DNA from: Medakamo hakoo
Lineage: Eukaryota > Chlorophyta > Trebouxiophyceae > Coccomyxaceae
Reading direction: 5' to 3'
Length of the DNA: 64,000 nt
Assembly: GCA_026636295.1 (NCBI GenBank)
Contig: CP089456.1
Location: 558,001 to 622,000 of the forward strand
In this document: one piece after another, positions 55,094 through 64,000 of the stretch
How the letters are laid out: the number at the start of each line of letters is the position of its first letter
Numbering within the stretch: position 1 is the first letter of the stretch
Notes under the pieces: model-generated
Databases searched by the model: none
Told to the model about the DNA's origin: nothing
The model's input: only the letters and a program-made list of their open reading frames with translations
Program-made: the position numbers and the translations under genes

Positions 55094-57115
55094 ATGCCGG
55101 CCCTTGTCGCCAGCGTGAGCGGGATGCGCGCGACCGCCATCCTGTGCGCGGCGTCACCGTCTCAACCACGGCCCCACGCACGCCCGCGCGCGCCGCCCTC
55201 CGCCGCCCGGCCGTCCGCTGTCCGGCCCTCCGCTGCCCGGCCGTCCGCCTCCCGGCCTTCCATTCGCGTTCGCGCCGAGTCTGAACAAGAGCGGGCGACG
55301 GCGTCTCCGCCCGCCGTGCCGTCGGCGCCGCCGTCTCCGACACAGCCTGCTCCGCCGCCACCGTCGCCCGAGGAGTTGGCTGCGGCCGCCTGGCCGCCCG
55401 CCCGCTCGTCCGTGGCTGTCGCCCTGGACAAGGCCGGCGCCACCGTGGACGACATCCTGCTCATCCTGAAGCGCACGCTGTCGCCTGGCGCGGGGCCGCG
55501 CGTGCGTTCCACGACCGACGGCGCGGGCACGACCACGACGCTGCGCTCGTCCAAGCCCGTCATCCTCGTCCTGGGCGCCGGCTGGGCCGCGCACGCCCTG
55601 CTCAAGGTCGTCGACCACACGCGCTTCGACGCCATCAACGTCTCGCCCCGCAACCACTTCCTGTTCACGCCCATGCTGCCGTCGGCGGCGGTGGGGACCG
55701 TCGAATTCCGGTCCATCCTGGAGCCGATGCGGGCGGCCAACCCGCAGGTCACGTACGTGGAAGCGACCGTCGACGCCCTGGACCTGGAGCGCAAGGTGGC
55801 GACGTGCACGGCGGTCACGTCGCTGGCCGGCGAACCGCCGCGCACGTTTGTGGTGCCGTACGACGTGGTCGTCGTCGCCGTCGGCGAACAGCCCGCGACC
55901 TTTGGCGTCCCTGGCGTGCGCGAGCACGCGGTCTTCCTCAAGGAAATCTCGGACGCGCGCAAGATGCGGCAGCGCATCGGCGAGCTGTTCGAGTTGGCGG
56001 CCCTGCCGGGGACGACGCTCGAGGAGGCGCGGCGCCTGCTGTCCTTCGTCGTGGTCGGCGGCGGGCCGACCGGCGTCGAGTTTGCGGGCACGCTCGCCGA
56101 CTTCCTCCGCATCGACCTGCGCGCCAAGTTTCCGCGGCTGGTGCGTGACGCCGTGTCCGTGACGCTGTTGCAATCCGCGGCGACGGTCCTGAACGTCTTT
56201 TCCAGGTCGCTGCAGGAGCGCGCGCTCAGCACCCTGCGGTCAGAGGGCGTGGACGTGAAGCTGGGCGTGCGCGTGACGGCCGTCCACGCGGACCGGGTGG
56301 ATTACAAGGACAAAGACGGGACGGCGGCCACTATTCCCGCGGGCATGACGCTCTGGAGTGCTGGGAACTCGTCCCGTCCCCTCGTCCGTGAGATGGTCCA
56401 GGCGCGCGAGCGCCTGGCAGCGTACGCGCCCAACCCGGTGACGGCCAAGATCGCGGTCGACCCCTGGTGCCGCATCATTGGCGCGGCCGACGCCCTCGCC
56501 ATCGGCGACGCGTCCGCCATGGTGGGGCGCCGCCTGCCGCCCACGGCCCAGGTCGCGGGCCAGCAGGGCGCGTACGTCGCCCGCCTGTTGAACAAGGGCT
56601 ACCGCGTCGGGGTGGGCGGCTTTGAGTCGCCGCCCGCGCCGCCCGCGGTCGAGGCCACGGGTGGCGCGGCGGCCGTCGCCGCGTCCTGGGAAGCCGCGTT
56701 GAAGAGCGTCGACTTTGGTGACGGCATGGACGAGGATGCCATCCTGGCCGCGTCCGAGGAAGCGGTGGAAGGGCGGCCGGGCACGCCGGCGGGCCGGGCC
56801 GTCGCGCGCGCCCTGAGCGGGCGCGGGCCCAACGCCGCGGCCGCCCCGCCCGCGCCCGGCGCGGCCGCCCCGCCTCCGCCACGCCCGTTCGAGTTCCTGT
56901 CGTTGGGGCTCCTCGCCTACGTCGGCAAAGACAGCGGCGTCTCGGACGTCGAGATCCCGGGCCTGAAAGCCCCCGTCCAGGTCAGCGGCCGCCTGGCCTT
57001 CCTGCTCTGGCGGTCCGTGTATGCCGTCAAGCAGGTGTCCACGCGCACGCGCGTCCTCGTCCTGTTCGACTGGCTGAAGACGCGCGTGTTTGGCCGGGAC
57101 CTGAGCCTGTTTTGA
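55094..57115 (+). CDS. Type II NAD(P)H dehydrogenase (NDH-2), organellar
   Basis: A single-exon, 673-aa single-polypeptide rotenone-insensitive NAD(P)H:quinone oxidoreductase. A long presequence with repeated R-P-S-A units is followed by SSKPVILVLGAGWAAHALLK (FAD GxGxxA), NHFLFTPMLPSAAVGTVEFR, YDVVVVAVGEQPATFGVPGV, VVVGGGPTGVEFAGTLADF (NAD(P)H-binding site), LWSAGNSSRP, ALAIGDASAMVGRRLPPTAQ and the C-terminal membrane anchor FLLWRSVYAVKQVSTRTRVL then FDWLKTRVFGRDLSLF. No EF-hand insertion, so it is NDA/NDC-like, not NDB. In green algae NDA2-type enzymes reduce plastoquinone in chlororespiration, and NDA1 works in mitochondria; the targeting is undecided. A TGTAA element, the usual green-algal poly(A) signal, lies at 57218, about 100 nt past the stop. 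Confidence 0.9.
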   Translation: MPALVASVSGMRATAILCAASPSQPRPHARPRAPPSAARPSAVRPSAARPSASRPSIRVRAESEQERATASPPAVPSAPPSPTQPAPPPPSPEELAAAAWPPARSSVAVALDKAGATVDDILLILKRTLSPGAGPRVRSTTDGAGTTTTLRSSKPVILVLGAGWAAHALLKVVDHTRFDAINVSPRNHFLFTPMLPSAAVGTVEFRSILEPMRAANPQVTYVEATVDALDLERKVATCTAVTSLAGEPPRTFVVPYDVVVVAVGEQPATFGVPGVREHAVFLKEISDARKMRQRIGELFELAALPGTTLEEARRLLSFVVVGGGPTGVEFAGTLADFLRIDLRAKFPRLVRDAVSVTLLQSAATVLNVFSRSLQERALSTLRSEGVDVKLGVRVTAVHADRVDYKDKDGTAATIPAGMTLWSAGNSSRPLVREMVQARERLAAYAPNPVTAKIAVDPWCRIIGAADALAIGDASAMVGRRLPPTAQVAGQQGAYVARLLNKGYRVGVGGFESPPAPPAVEATGGAAAVAASWEAALKSVDFGDGMDEDAILAASEEAVEGRPGTPAGRAVARALSGRGPNAAAAPPAPGAAAPPPPRPFEFLSLGLLAYVGKDSGVSDVEIPGLKAPVQVSGRLAFLLWRSVYAVKQVSTRTRVLVLFDWLKTRVFGRDLSLF

Positions 57116-57377
57116 GGGGTGGGGGTGGGGGTGGGGGGGAGGGTGGCTGCAGCGGGACGGTGCGCGTGTGTGCCTTTCCTAATTTGGGCGTGCGTGTGTG
57201 CGTGCGTGCGGGCGCTGTGTAAAAAAAGAAAATGAAGTAAAAAGGAGGCGACGAGGGAGAGAGGATGGAAACGGAGCCATTCCCTGGGGAGGGTGCAGCC
57301 CGGCGGCGCTCGCAGACCACCGACGCGCCGAAAAACGACCGGTTTTTTCTTTTCTCGCGCACGCCCGCCTCCCAAAC

Positions 57378-59126
57378 ATGCATTCCACCCTGCGCGCGCC
57401 CGCGCGCGGTGCGGCGGCCACGTCTTCGGCCGCCCGGCCGGCCCGCCGTGCCGCGCCCGTCGTCCGCGCGGCCGGTGTGTTGAGGTTTTTGGCACGGGCG
57501 CCGAATTCCGCGCGGCCAGCGTTTTGTTCTCTCCCCTCCCCCAATTCACACGCGCCTCCGCCTCCCCTCACCCCTCACTCAGCCGAGACCGCGGAGGAAC
57601 TGCTCCAACGCGCCTCTTCGAAAGGCAAACCGTCCGACCGCTTCGACGGCCGGGCGTTCCGCCGGTCCCTGACGAAGACGGGGCGCTACGTGCGCAACCC
57701 GACCAACGACGAGACTTCCCTGGCTTTGATGGAAGAACACGGCGTCGGGTACTCTTCTACGGGCCTGATTGCGCAGGTGCGTGAAGCGGGAGGGAGGGGT
57801 GGGCGACGGGAGGGTGCCGCCCCGGCCGGGCGTCTTTGGTTATTTTCCTCGCGGCCGCTCGTCGCGCGGCCCGACCCTCACCACCACCGCCCCCCACCCG
57901 CCCCCACCCGCCCCCACCCGCCCTACTAGATGCGCGCCAACGGGAACACCTGGTCCTTCGCCGGCCTGACCGTGCGCCTGGCTCAAGCCTACGGCTACTG
58001 CTGGGGCGTGGAGCGCGCCGTCCAAATGGCGTACGAAGCCCGCCGGGCGTGGCCGGGCGCGCGCGTGCACGTGACCAACGAAATCATTCACAACCCGGCC
58101 GTCAACGGCCGGCTGCGCGAGATGGACATCTCCATCATTGAGGACGTGCCCGGCAAGGGCAAGGACTTCTCCGGCGTCCAGGCCGAGGACGTCGTCATCC
58201 TGCCCGCCTTTGGCGCGTCCGTCCAGGAGATGAAGCTGCTGTCAGAGCGCGGCGTCCAGATCGTGGACACGACGTGCCCGTGGGTCGCCAAGGTGTGGAA
58301 CGCGGTGGACAACCAGGCGCGCAAGGACCACACGTCCATCATCCACGGCAAGTACTCGCACGAGGAAACGGTCGCGACCGCCTCCTTCGCGGGCACGTAT
58401 CTCGTCGTGCGCGACCTGGACGAGGCGCGGTACGTGTGCGACTACATCCTGCACGGTGGCGACCGGGCCGAGTTCCTGGCCAAGTTCAGCAAGGCCACGT
58501 CGCCCGGCTTCGACCCGGACACGGACCTGGACCGCGTGGGCCTGGCCAACCAGACGACGATGCTGCGCGACGAGACGACCGCGATCGGCAAGCTGTTGGA
58601 GGCGACGCAAATGCGCAAGTGGGGCCCGGAAAAGCTGGCCCAGCACTACATGGTCATGGACACGATCTGCGACGCGACGCAGGAGCGCCAGGACGCGGTG
58701 CACGCCCTGGTCGCCAACGCCGAAAAGGCGGGCGCGGCGCTGCCGGCGGACAGCCCGCCGGACATGGTGCTCGTCGTCGGCGGGTTCAACTCGTCCAACA
58801 CGTCCCACCTCCAAGAAATCCCGGAGGCGCGGGGCGTGCCGTCCTTCTGGGTGGACGGCGCCCGGTGCGTGGACGTGGCCACCAACACCGTCACGCACAA
58901 GCTGGCGCACGGCGAGATGGTGTCCACCAGCCCCTGGATCCCGACGGACGGCGCGCCGTTGACGATCGGCGTGACGTCGGGCGCGTCCACGCCCGACCGG
59001 GCGGTGGAGGAGGTGCTGGAAGCCATCTTCAAGATCCGGGACCCGAGCTTCAGCGGCATCAAGCCGGACCTGAGCCTGGCGGCGGCGGGCGTGGCCCGGC
59101 CGGCGGACGGGCACGACGACGAGTGA
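57378..59126 (+). CDS. HDR: 4-hydroxy-3-methylbut-2-enyl diphosphate reductase (HDR/IspH), plastid
   Basis: The last MEP-pathway enzyme, turning HMBPP into IPP and DMAPP with a [4Fe-4S] cluster in the plastid stroma. Exons 57378-57474, 57583-57776 and 57930-59126 give 495 aa, phases agreeing. Exon 1 encodes a transit peptide ([20 protein letters not shown]). Core residues: [15 protein letters not shown] (first cluster Cys), [12 protein letters not shown] with the substrate His, [12 protein letters not shown] (second Cys), [16 protein letters not shown] with the second His and E (THE-like region), [23 protein letters not shown] (third Cys), and [15 protein letters not shown] plus [23 protein letters not shown] poly(A) element lies at 59191. 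Exon 3 begins with ATG right after the TAG acceptor. Confidence 0.96.
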
Positions 59127-59309
59127 TGTGTTGTGGGAGGGAGGAGGGGGTGGGTGGGATGGATGGAGGAGACCAGGGTCTCTTTTTTTTTGTAAACGGG
59201 CCGTGTGGCCCACCCCTGGGTCGAGGCGTCTCTTGCACACACCGCACGCACCTCACCCCTCACCCTTGACAAACAAAGCGCACGCACCAGCACCGCATCT
59301 CTCGTGCCG

Positions 59310-59325
59310 TTTTTTTTTTTTTTTT
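59310..59325. repeat. T16 homopolymer
   Basis: Sixteen consecutive T in the gap between convergent HDR and LUMINIDEPENDENS-like genes, 13 bp from the latter's stop codon. Confidence 0.9.
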
Positions 59326-59337
59326 GCTTTTTGCCGT

Positions 59338-61047
59338 CTAAGCCCGCTGCCGCTCCGCGTTCTGGCCTTCCACCACCAACTCCCGGCCCCAGTCCAGCAG
59401 GCGCGCGTCGCGCACGCCCTGGGCCGCCATGGCCGCGCGCAGCTCTTCAAACTCGTCGGGCGCGGTGGGTGCAAAAGAGATGGTGCGCGGCGGGCGGGAG
59501 GAACGCCCGGCGGCGCGGTCGGCCACGGGCGGGTCGGCGGGCGGCGGCAGGCGGCCGCCCGGCCTGGCAGCCAGCCAGTCTGTCGCGCCAGCCAAACGCT
59601 GGGCTTCGCCGGACTCTTGCCCCACACCCACGGGCACGCTGCACGCGGCGGGTGGGGCCGGCGGTGGCGGGAAGCCGGCCGCGGCGGCGGGCGAGACCGC
59701 CAGCGCGCCCAGCGCGGCCGCGCGCTTGGTCGCGGCCGCGACGGCCCGCCGTTTCAAAGCCACGCCGTCGGCGGCGGACCGCAGGATGAAGGGTGGGGGG
59801 AGCAAGGGCCCGCCAGCTTCGACGGCAGACCAGGGCAAGGGTTCCGCGAAGTCGGCGGGCGGCGGCGCGGGCGGGACGTACGCGCGCGGCCCCGCCGGGC
59901 GCCCAGGCCGCCCGCCGCCGCCAGCGCCGCCGGCGCCGCCGCCACCTGCCGCTTCCCGGGCGGCGCGCTTGCGCTCCCGCTCGCTGGCGGCCGCGGCGGC
60001 GGCAGCGCGTTTCGACGCACCCGCCGCCGCTTCTAGCCCCGGCGGCATGGCCAGGCCGAGGGCAGCGGCCGCGGATTTGGAGGCCGCGACGACCGCGGCC
60101 GCACCCGGGCCCGCTGGCAGCGGCGCGGCCGTCACCAGGCCGTCCAGGGCGGCCAGGCCGGACACCATGTCCGACGTGCACGAGGCCGCTTGGGCCGCGG
60201 ACAGCCAGGTGGCAATCGTGGCCGCGGCGCCGGCGGCCTGGAGCGTGGCCCGCGCCCCGCGGTCGGACGTCGCGGCGACGGCGGCCATGGCCGCCGCCCG
60301 GACAGAGGCCGACCCCGCGCCGGCGGCGACGTCCCAAAACGCGGCCGCGCCGGGGGCGCCGCCGGCGATGCCGCCGGTCCCCGCATCCATGTGGGAGCGC
60401 AGGCGGTCAAGCGCGGCTTCGCGCGTGGCGGCTTCCCGCGCCAGCGTCTCCGCGTCCGGGATGGCGGCGGCGGCAATGGCCGCATTGCGCGTGGCGATGG
60501 CCGCGGGCGGCGCCTCGGCGGGCAGTGGCGCCGAGACGGCCGCGACCCGTTTTTGGAGTTGGCGCACGCCGTCCCGCAACTTGCCAAAGAAGTGGCGCAG
60601 CGAGACTTCCGTGCAGCCGGCCTGCGGTGTGGGAGGTGGGGAGGGGGCGTCAGGGCCCCGGCGGGGGCGTTGGAAGAGACGGCGCGGCCGCGGCGGCAGG
60701 TCGAAACAAAAAAAATAACGGTCGATGCGCTTGCCCAAAAGCTCTCACCTCGTGCGCCAGGCCGACCGCCACGTCCCGGTCCACGCCATCCATCAGGCCA
60801 AACACCGTCAACAGTAGCTCGCGGGCGGTCGGGGTCAGCGCGTACTTGCCGTGGATGAGGTTGGGGTGTTTTTCGGTCGACGTGGGCGCGGCGCTGCCGG
60901 GCGTGGCCGCGTCGCCGGCCGCGCCAGGCGAGGCCGCGCGTTTGGCGGTGCCGGGGGTTGGGGTGCCGGCCTTGGACCTGTGGGTGGGTGGGAGGAGGGG
61001 TGGAGGGGTGGTGAGGGCGGGCGCGCGACACACGGGCCGGGGGGCAT
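59338..61047 (-). CDS. LUMINIDEPENDENS-like nuclear protein (homeodomain-like plus TFIIS-N-like region)
   Basis: Exon 3 60621-59338 and exon 2 60977-60749 are well supported. Exon 2 needs a preceding exon in phase 2; ATGCCCCCCGGCCC at 61047-61034, followed by a GT donor, fits exactly (508 aa). The homeodomain-like region spans the splice: HPNLIHGKYALTPTARELLL, TVFGLMDGVDRDVAVGLAHE, then GCTEVSLRHFFGKLRDGVRQ, parallel to the LD pattern (KYL..VF...D.......I.......V..FF...R). Later, AAATIATWLSAAQAASCTSD then LAALDGLVTAAP resembles LD's ILTTWLSQA region. LD in plants is a nuclear factor of the autonomous flowering pathway linked to transcription termination; an algal role is unknown. The C-terminal half is Ala/Pro/Arg-rich. 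Confidence 0.6.
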
Positions 61048-61382
61048 GCCGAAGGGACCGGCCGGGTTGGCGAAAAACCTCGCCCCCCCTTTTTTTGCAC
61101 GGCCGCGGCCGCCGCTCTGCCCTCGGTGGCGCGGCCCGCCCGCGGCCTGGGCGGCAGGCTGTGATCGGTGCGATCCCAGAGGGCGCGAGAGCGCGACGAA
61201 CACAAACGCACATGGCTCCTTTTCCAGACGCCGGGACGAGGACCGAACAGGAGTGTGTGTGGGGTGTGTGGAGGGAGGGGGCGGGCGGGCGGGCGGGCGC
61301 AGGCACACTCGCTCTTTTTTTTTATTTGCTCGAGACCGCGCAAACGCCCTGCGGGCCAATCGGCCCGCTAGCGCCGTACACC

Positions 61383-63053
61383 ATGGCGTCCACAGCGTGG
61401 CTGGGCTCGCCACGCCACCGACCGACGCGGTGTGCCGCGTCCGGCGGCGACGCCCGCCCCGAGACGGCGCCCGCCGCCGCACCGCCTCCAGACCCGGCCC
61501 GCCCGCCCCCCCTCCCGCCATACACCCTGCCGCCCGGCGTCTCGCCCGTCCTCATCGCCCGCCCAGCAGACGTCCGGGACGCGGCCGACATGCTGCACGC
61601 GGCGCCTGTCGTGGGCATGGACTGCGAGTGGGGGCCCGACCCGCCTGGAGGCGGGCGGCCGGGGCGGGGGCGGCGGCGCCCCGCCCGCTACGCGCCCGTC
61701 GAAACGCTGCAGCTGGCGACTGCGGGCGCGGCGTTTGTCTTTGACGTGCGGGCGTTGAGGGAGGAGGGGGCCGGCGGCGACGCGTTGGAGGCGCTGCTGG
61801 CGCCCCTGTTCAGGGCGCCCGCCCCCCTGCTGGCGGGCCACTCGTTGAGGGGAGACCTGGCCCGCCTGGCCGCGACCCTGCCGCACCTGACCGTCTTTGG
61901 CGGCGGCGGCGGCGGCGGCGGCCGCCCTGCGCCCCTCGTCGGCCACGTGGATTTAGTCCTGTTGTCCCGGGCGGCGGCCGCCGCGACGGCTGCCGCGCCG
62001 TCCGCCGCCCTCGCGTCGTCGTGGCCTGTGCCCTCCCTGGCCAAGCTGACGGCCGCGGCGCTGGGCGCGCACCTGGACAAGGCCGTGCGCCGGTCCGACT
62101 GGACGGCCCGGCCGTTGAGCCCGGCCCAGCTCGCGTACGCGGCCGCCGACGCGCACGTCTGCGTGGAACTGTTCGGAGCGCTGGCGAGCGCGCGCGCGTG
62201 GGGGGACGGCGCGCCCGACCTCGCGGCATCGCCAGCGTGGCTCGCGTTCCTGGCCAACGGCGTCAAGGACGCGGCCGGCGGGCGCGGCGGCGGGAGTGCG
62301 TCACGCCCGCGGCCTGCGGCAGGGCCGGGAAGCGGGGCAGGTTGGCGGGAGCGGGCGAGGGCGAGGGCGGAGGACGGCCCGGTCCGGCTGCCGCCGCGCG
62401 CGCCGGCGGCGCAGCCACCCGCGGCCTCCAGGCCACCGCCCGCGCGTGAAACGACGGTCGACGTCGCAGCGCTCTTGGAAGACTTCCTGGGCGTGCCACT
62501 ACCCGCGGGAGGGCGCCCTGCGGTCACCGCCGCGGCCGCCGGCCTGTTGCGGCCGGGCGCGGGGGCGGACGCCGCCGCCGCCGCCGCGCGCGCCGCGCCG
62601 CCCGCCCCGCGCGGCGGCGTCCTGGAGTTCGCCAACGCGTGCGCCCTGCTCATCAACTTGCCGGGACACGACGGTGGCGCGCCACGCGGTCCTCCCCGCC
62701 TCTACTCAAACGCGTTTTTCAGGCTGGGCGACGACCGCGGCGGCGGCGGGCTGGCCGTCTCCTGGTGGCCGTCCCCCGGCCAGGGGCGGGCCGCGCGGCT
62801 GACGCGGCGGCTGTTGGGGCCGGAGGGCGATGGCGTCGGCGCCGAGGCGCCCGTGCTCCTGTTCGCGAGGCTGGCGGGCGGCAAGAAGTCGGCGTACGTG
62901 CTGCTGGGTCGGCTGGAAGCCGCGGCCGTCGACTGGACCGCCGCGCACGGCGGGGGGGAGGTCGCGTGGCGGCTCGTTGACGTGGACGCGGCGAGGGCGC
63001 GGGGTGGGCGGACCGTGGCAGCGTTGCTAGAAGCGGGTGGGCTGGACGTGTGA
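61383..63053 (+). CDS. 3'-5' exonuclease domain protein (DEDDy, RNase D/WRN type) with extra C-terminal domain
   Basis: A single-exon, 556-aa protein. The exonuclease domain (about 60-280) has VVGMDCEWGPD (motif I D.E), LLAGHSLRGDLARLAATLPH (motif II), and PLSPAQLAYAAADAHVCVEL (motif III Y...D), so all four acidic ligands and the Tyr are present. Substrates may be RNA or DNA. A basic, Ala/Pro-rich linker leads to a C-terminal domain of about 150 residues: GGVLEFANACALLINLPGHD, RLYSNAFFRLGDD, EAPVLLFARLAGGKKSAYVL then LLGRLEAAAVDW and GGEVAWRLVDVDAARAR. It resembles an uncharacterised module found next to various algal enzymes; no name is safe. MASTAWLGSPRHRPTR may be a plastid or mitochondrial presequence. 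Confidence 0.78.
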   Translation: MASTAWLGSPRHRPTRCAASGGDARPETAPAAAPPPDPARPPPLPPYTLPPGVSPVLIARPADVRDAADMLHAAPVVGMDCEWGPDPPGGGRPGRGRRRPARYAPVETLQLATAGAAFVFDVRALREEGAGGDALEALLAPLFRAPAPLLAGHSLRGDLARLAATLPHLTVFGGGGGGGGRPAPLVGHVDLVLLSRAAAAATAAAPSAALASSWPVPSLAKLTAAALGAHLDKAVRRSDWTARPLSPAQLAYAAADAHVCVELFGALASARAWGDGAPDLAASPAWLAFLANGVKDAAGGRGGGSASRPRPAAGPGSGAGWRERARARAEDGPVRLPPRAPAAQPPAASRPPPARETTVDVAALLEDFLGVPLPAGGRPAVTAAAAGLLRPGAGADAAAAAARAAPPAPRGGVLEFANACALLINLPGHDGGAPRGPPRLYSNAFFRLGDDRGGGGLAVSWWPSPGQGRAARLTRRLLGPEGDGVGAEAPVLLFARLAGGKKSAYVLLGRLEAAAVDWTAAHGGGEVAWRLVDVDAARARGGRTVAALLEAGGLDV

Positions 63054-63390
63054 CGTAGGCGAGTGGACACTGTTAGACAAAAGACAGTCGACTGGTCGTG
63101 TTTGTTACAGGTGTTGTTGGCCGTCCGCCGAAAAATTGTCGGCGCGCCCGACGGTGGAGGGGTCCTGGCTGCAAAAATGAAATCAAAAAGGTTCACCTTT
63201 TTTATCTCTCTCGCCAGGGGGTGTGTGTTGTGTGTGGGAAAGGCCCGCTCCCCGCGGGAAAAAGAAAATGACGACGACGCCGCGCGTGTGCGCGCGTGCG
63301 CGGACACAAAAAAAACATCTGTGTCTGAAACAAAGGGCGTGCGCTTCCACGCCTAGTAAAAAAACTTCCGCATTCCTCTTCATTGCTTCA
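63054..63390. other. Intergenic region between exonuclease and unknown gene
   Basis: 337 bp between two convergent stops. It is less GC-rich than its surroundings, with A- and T-runs and a GTGCGC repeat. I see no coding or structured RNA signal. Confidence 0.4.
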
Positions 63391-64000
63391 TCAGACGCCG
63401 CCAAAGAACCAGGTGGCGTCCAGGGACCGGGTCATGGCCGCGACGGCGGCGTCACCACCATCATCGTCCCGCTGCAGGCGTCCCCTGTCGGCCGGCGCGG
63501 TCGGGGCGGACGCGGGCCGCTGCTGCTGGAGGCGGTGGTGAGGGCGCGCGGCCGCGGCCGCGCGGGCGGCTGCTTCGGCCGCGAGCGTGCGCCGCCACTC
63601 GTCCGCAGGGATGGGCGGCGGCGATGCCCGGCCCAGGGTGAGGGGGTGGGGGAACCCGCCACCGCGGGGCGTGGACAGGCAGGAAGAGTCCGCCGTTCCC
63701 CGCCGGACGAGGAGGGTCGAGGTCGGCGAGGCGGGCGGCGTCACGTCGGCGTCAGCGTCGGCGTCGGCCACGGCGGCCGGCCGCTGGCGCTTGGGCGGCG
63801 GCGGCGGCACGGCCGACGCCGTGGACGCGGTGGAGCCGGCGTTGTGCACGCCGCACTCCCAGTCATCGTCCGCACCCCCAGTCTTGCCCAGGTACGCGCG
63901 CAGGGCGTGCGGCGAGACGGGCGGCGGGCTGTCGGCCGCCGAGTGCAGCAGGCGCGGCGGGCGCGGCGGCGCGGGCGTGGCCGGCGTGGTGGACGAGCGG
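63391..64000 (-). CDS. Unknown disordered protein, C-terminal part (start beyond window)
   Basis: An open frame from the window edge to TGA at 63393-63391, at least 202 aa. Composition is Pro/Ser/Ala/Thr-rich with short ordered bits: RLLHSAADSPPPVSPHALRA then YLGKTGGADDDWECGVHNAG, a repeated Asp-Ala stretch (AVADADADADV), KRQRP (possible nuclear import), STLLVRRGTADSSCLSTPRG, PIPADEWRRTLAAEAAARAA and the C-terminal AMTRSLDATWFFGG. SP/TP sites suggest phosphorylation. No family recognised. The frame has no ATG inside the window. Confidence 0.5.
   Translation of the reverse strand, partial: RSSTTPATPAPPRPPRLLHSAADSPPPVSPHALRAYLGKTGGADDDWECGVHNAGSTASTASAVPPPPPKRQRPAAVADADADADVTPPASPTSTLLVRRGTADSSCLSTPRGGGFPHPLTLGRASPPPIPADEWRRTLAAEAAARAAAAARPHHRLQQQRPASAPTAPADRGRLQRDDDGGDAAVAAMTRSLDATWFFGGV

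Noticed and set aside
61322-61384. Short minus-strand ORF MVYGASGPIGPQ at the exonuclease start, considered as a first exon of the LUMINIDEPENDENS-like gene
   Set aside because: It ends in a stop without a donor in the needed phase and lies antisense to the exonuclease start.
1-64000. Transposons, viral remnants, CRISPR arrays, prokaryotic operon signals
   Set aside because: No reverse transcriptase, transposase, integrase, capsid-like ORF, long terminal repeats or spaced direct repeats were seen; repeats are microsatellites and homopolymers.

Overview
The window is nuclear DNA of a photosynthetic green alga (Chlorophyta in the broad sense). Evidence for the lineage: plant-type genes for plastid IspH/HDR, homogentisate phytyltransferase, plastid ribosomal protein PSRP-3, a PAM71/GDT1 cation transporter, a plant-type alpha-amylase, an AP2/ERF factor, a LUMINIDEPENDENS-like protein and two proteins with thylakoid-lumen signals. 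The DNA is very GC-rich and compact. About half the genes carry introns. These are mostly 50-320 nt with GTGAG or GTGCG donors and CAG acceptors, and the intergenic gaps are mostly 100-500 nt. The low AT content makes stop codons rare, so many long open frames are antisense shadows. The genus cannot be fixed from the sequence alone.

Layout. 1-5.5 kb: N-terminal part of an FG nucleoporin, NOP53, a LYRM9-like protein, a TPT/NST transporter and a type II peroxiredoxin. 5.8-10.4 kb: a two-helix membrane protein, chaperonin CCT3, a thylakoid-targeted unknown and an intron-containing tRNA-Asn with its Pol III terminator. 10.9-20 kb: V-ATPase subunit H, a POP4-like RNase P subunit, a small secreted Cys-rich protein, DXO/RAI1, a DAO-family flavoenzyme and a TPR-DnaJ co-chaperone. 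20-31.5 kb: a CK1-like kinase, a coiled-coil protein, VPS39, homogentisate phytyltransferase, PAM71/GDT1, PSRP-3 and a mitochondrial carrier. 31.6-41.3 kb: an AP2 factor, a RING-H2 protein, an F-box/vWA fusion, NSE4, a secreted choloylglycine-hydrolase-family enzyme and an alpha-amylase with an ACT-like N-terminus. 41.4-51 kb: a COG3044-type ATPase, a type I membrane protein, a WDR53-like protein, a double methyltransferase, GID4 and an FSH1-type hydrolase. 51-64 kb: TAF10, a small lumenal protein, a MATE transporter, UXT with an overlapping upstream small ORF, NDH-2, HDR, LUMINIDEPENDENS-like, a DEDDy exonuclease and a 5'-truncated unknown.

This is ordinary euchromatic housekeeping sequence. 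I saw no transposon, viral remnant or CRISPR array. About a dozen neighbouring genes are head-to-head over 130-380 bp, so shared promoters are likely. Functional links are thematic rather than clustered: HDR and the phytyltransferase both serve plastid isoprenoid/tocopherol metabolism; PSRP-3 and PAM71 serve plastid translation and photosystem II; GID4, the F-box protein and the RING protein serve ubiquitin ligases; DXO, POP4 and NOP53 serve RNA processing. The observations most worth following are an ATGA-overlapping small ORF/UXT pair, a 17-bp perfect intronic hairpin, the F-box/vWA and ACT/amylase fusions, a peroxiredoxin lacking the catalytic Thr, and the tRNA with a 69-nt intron.
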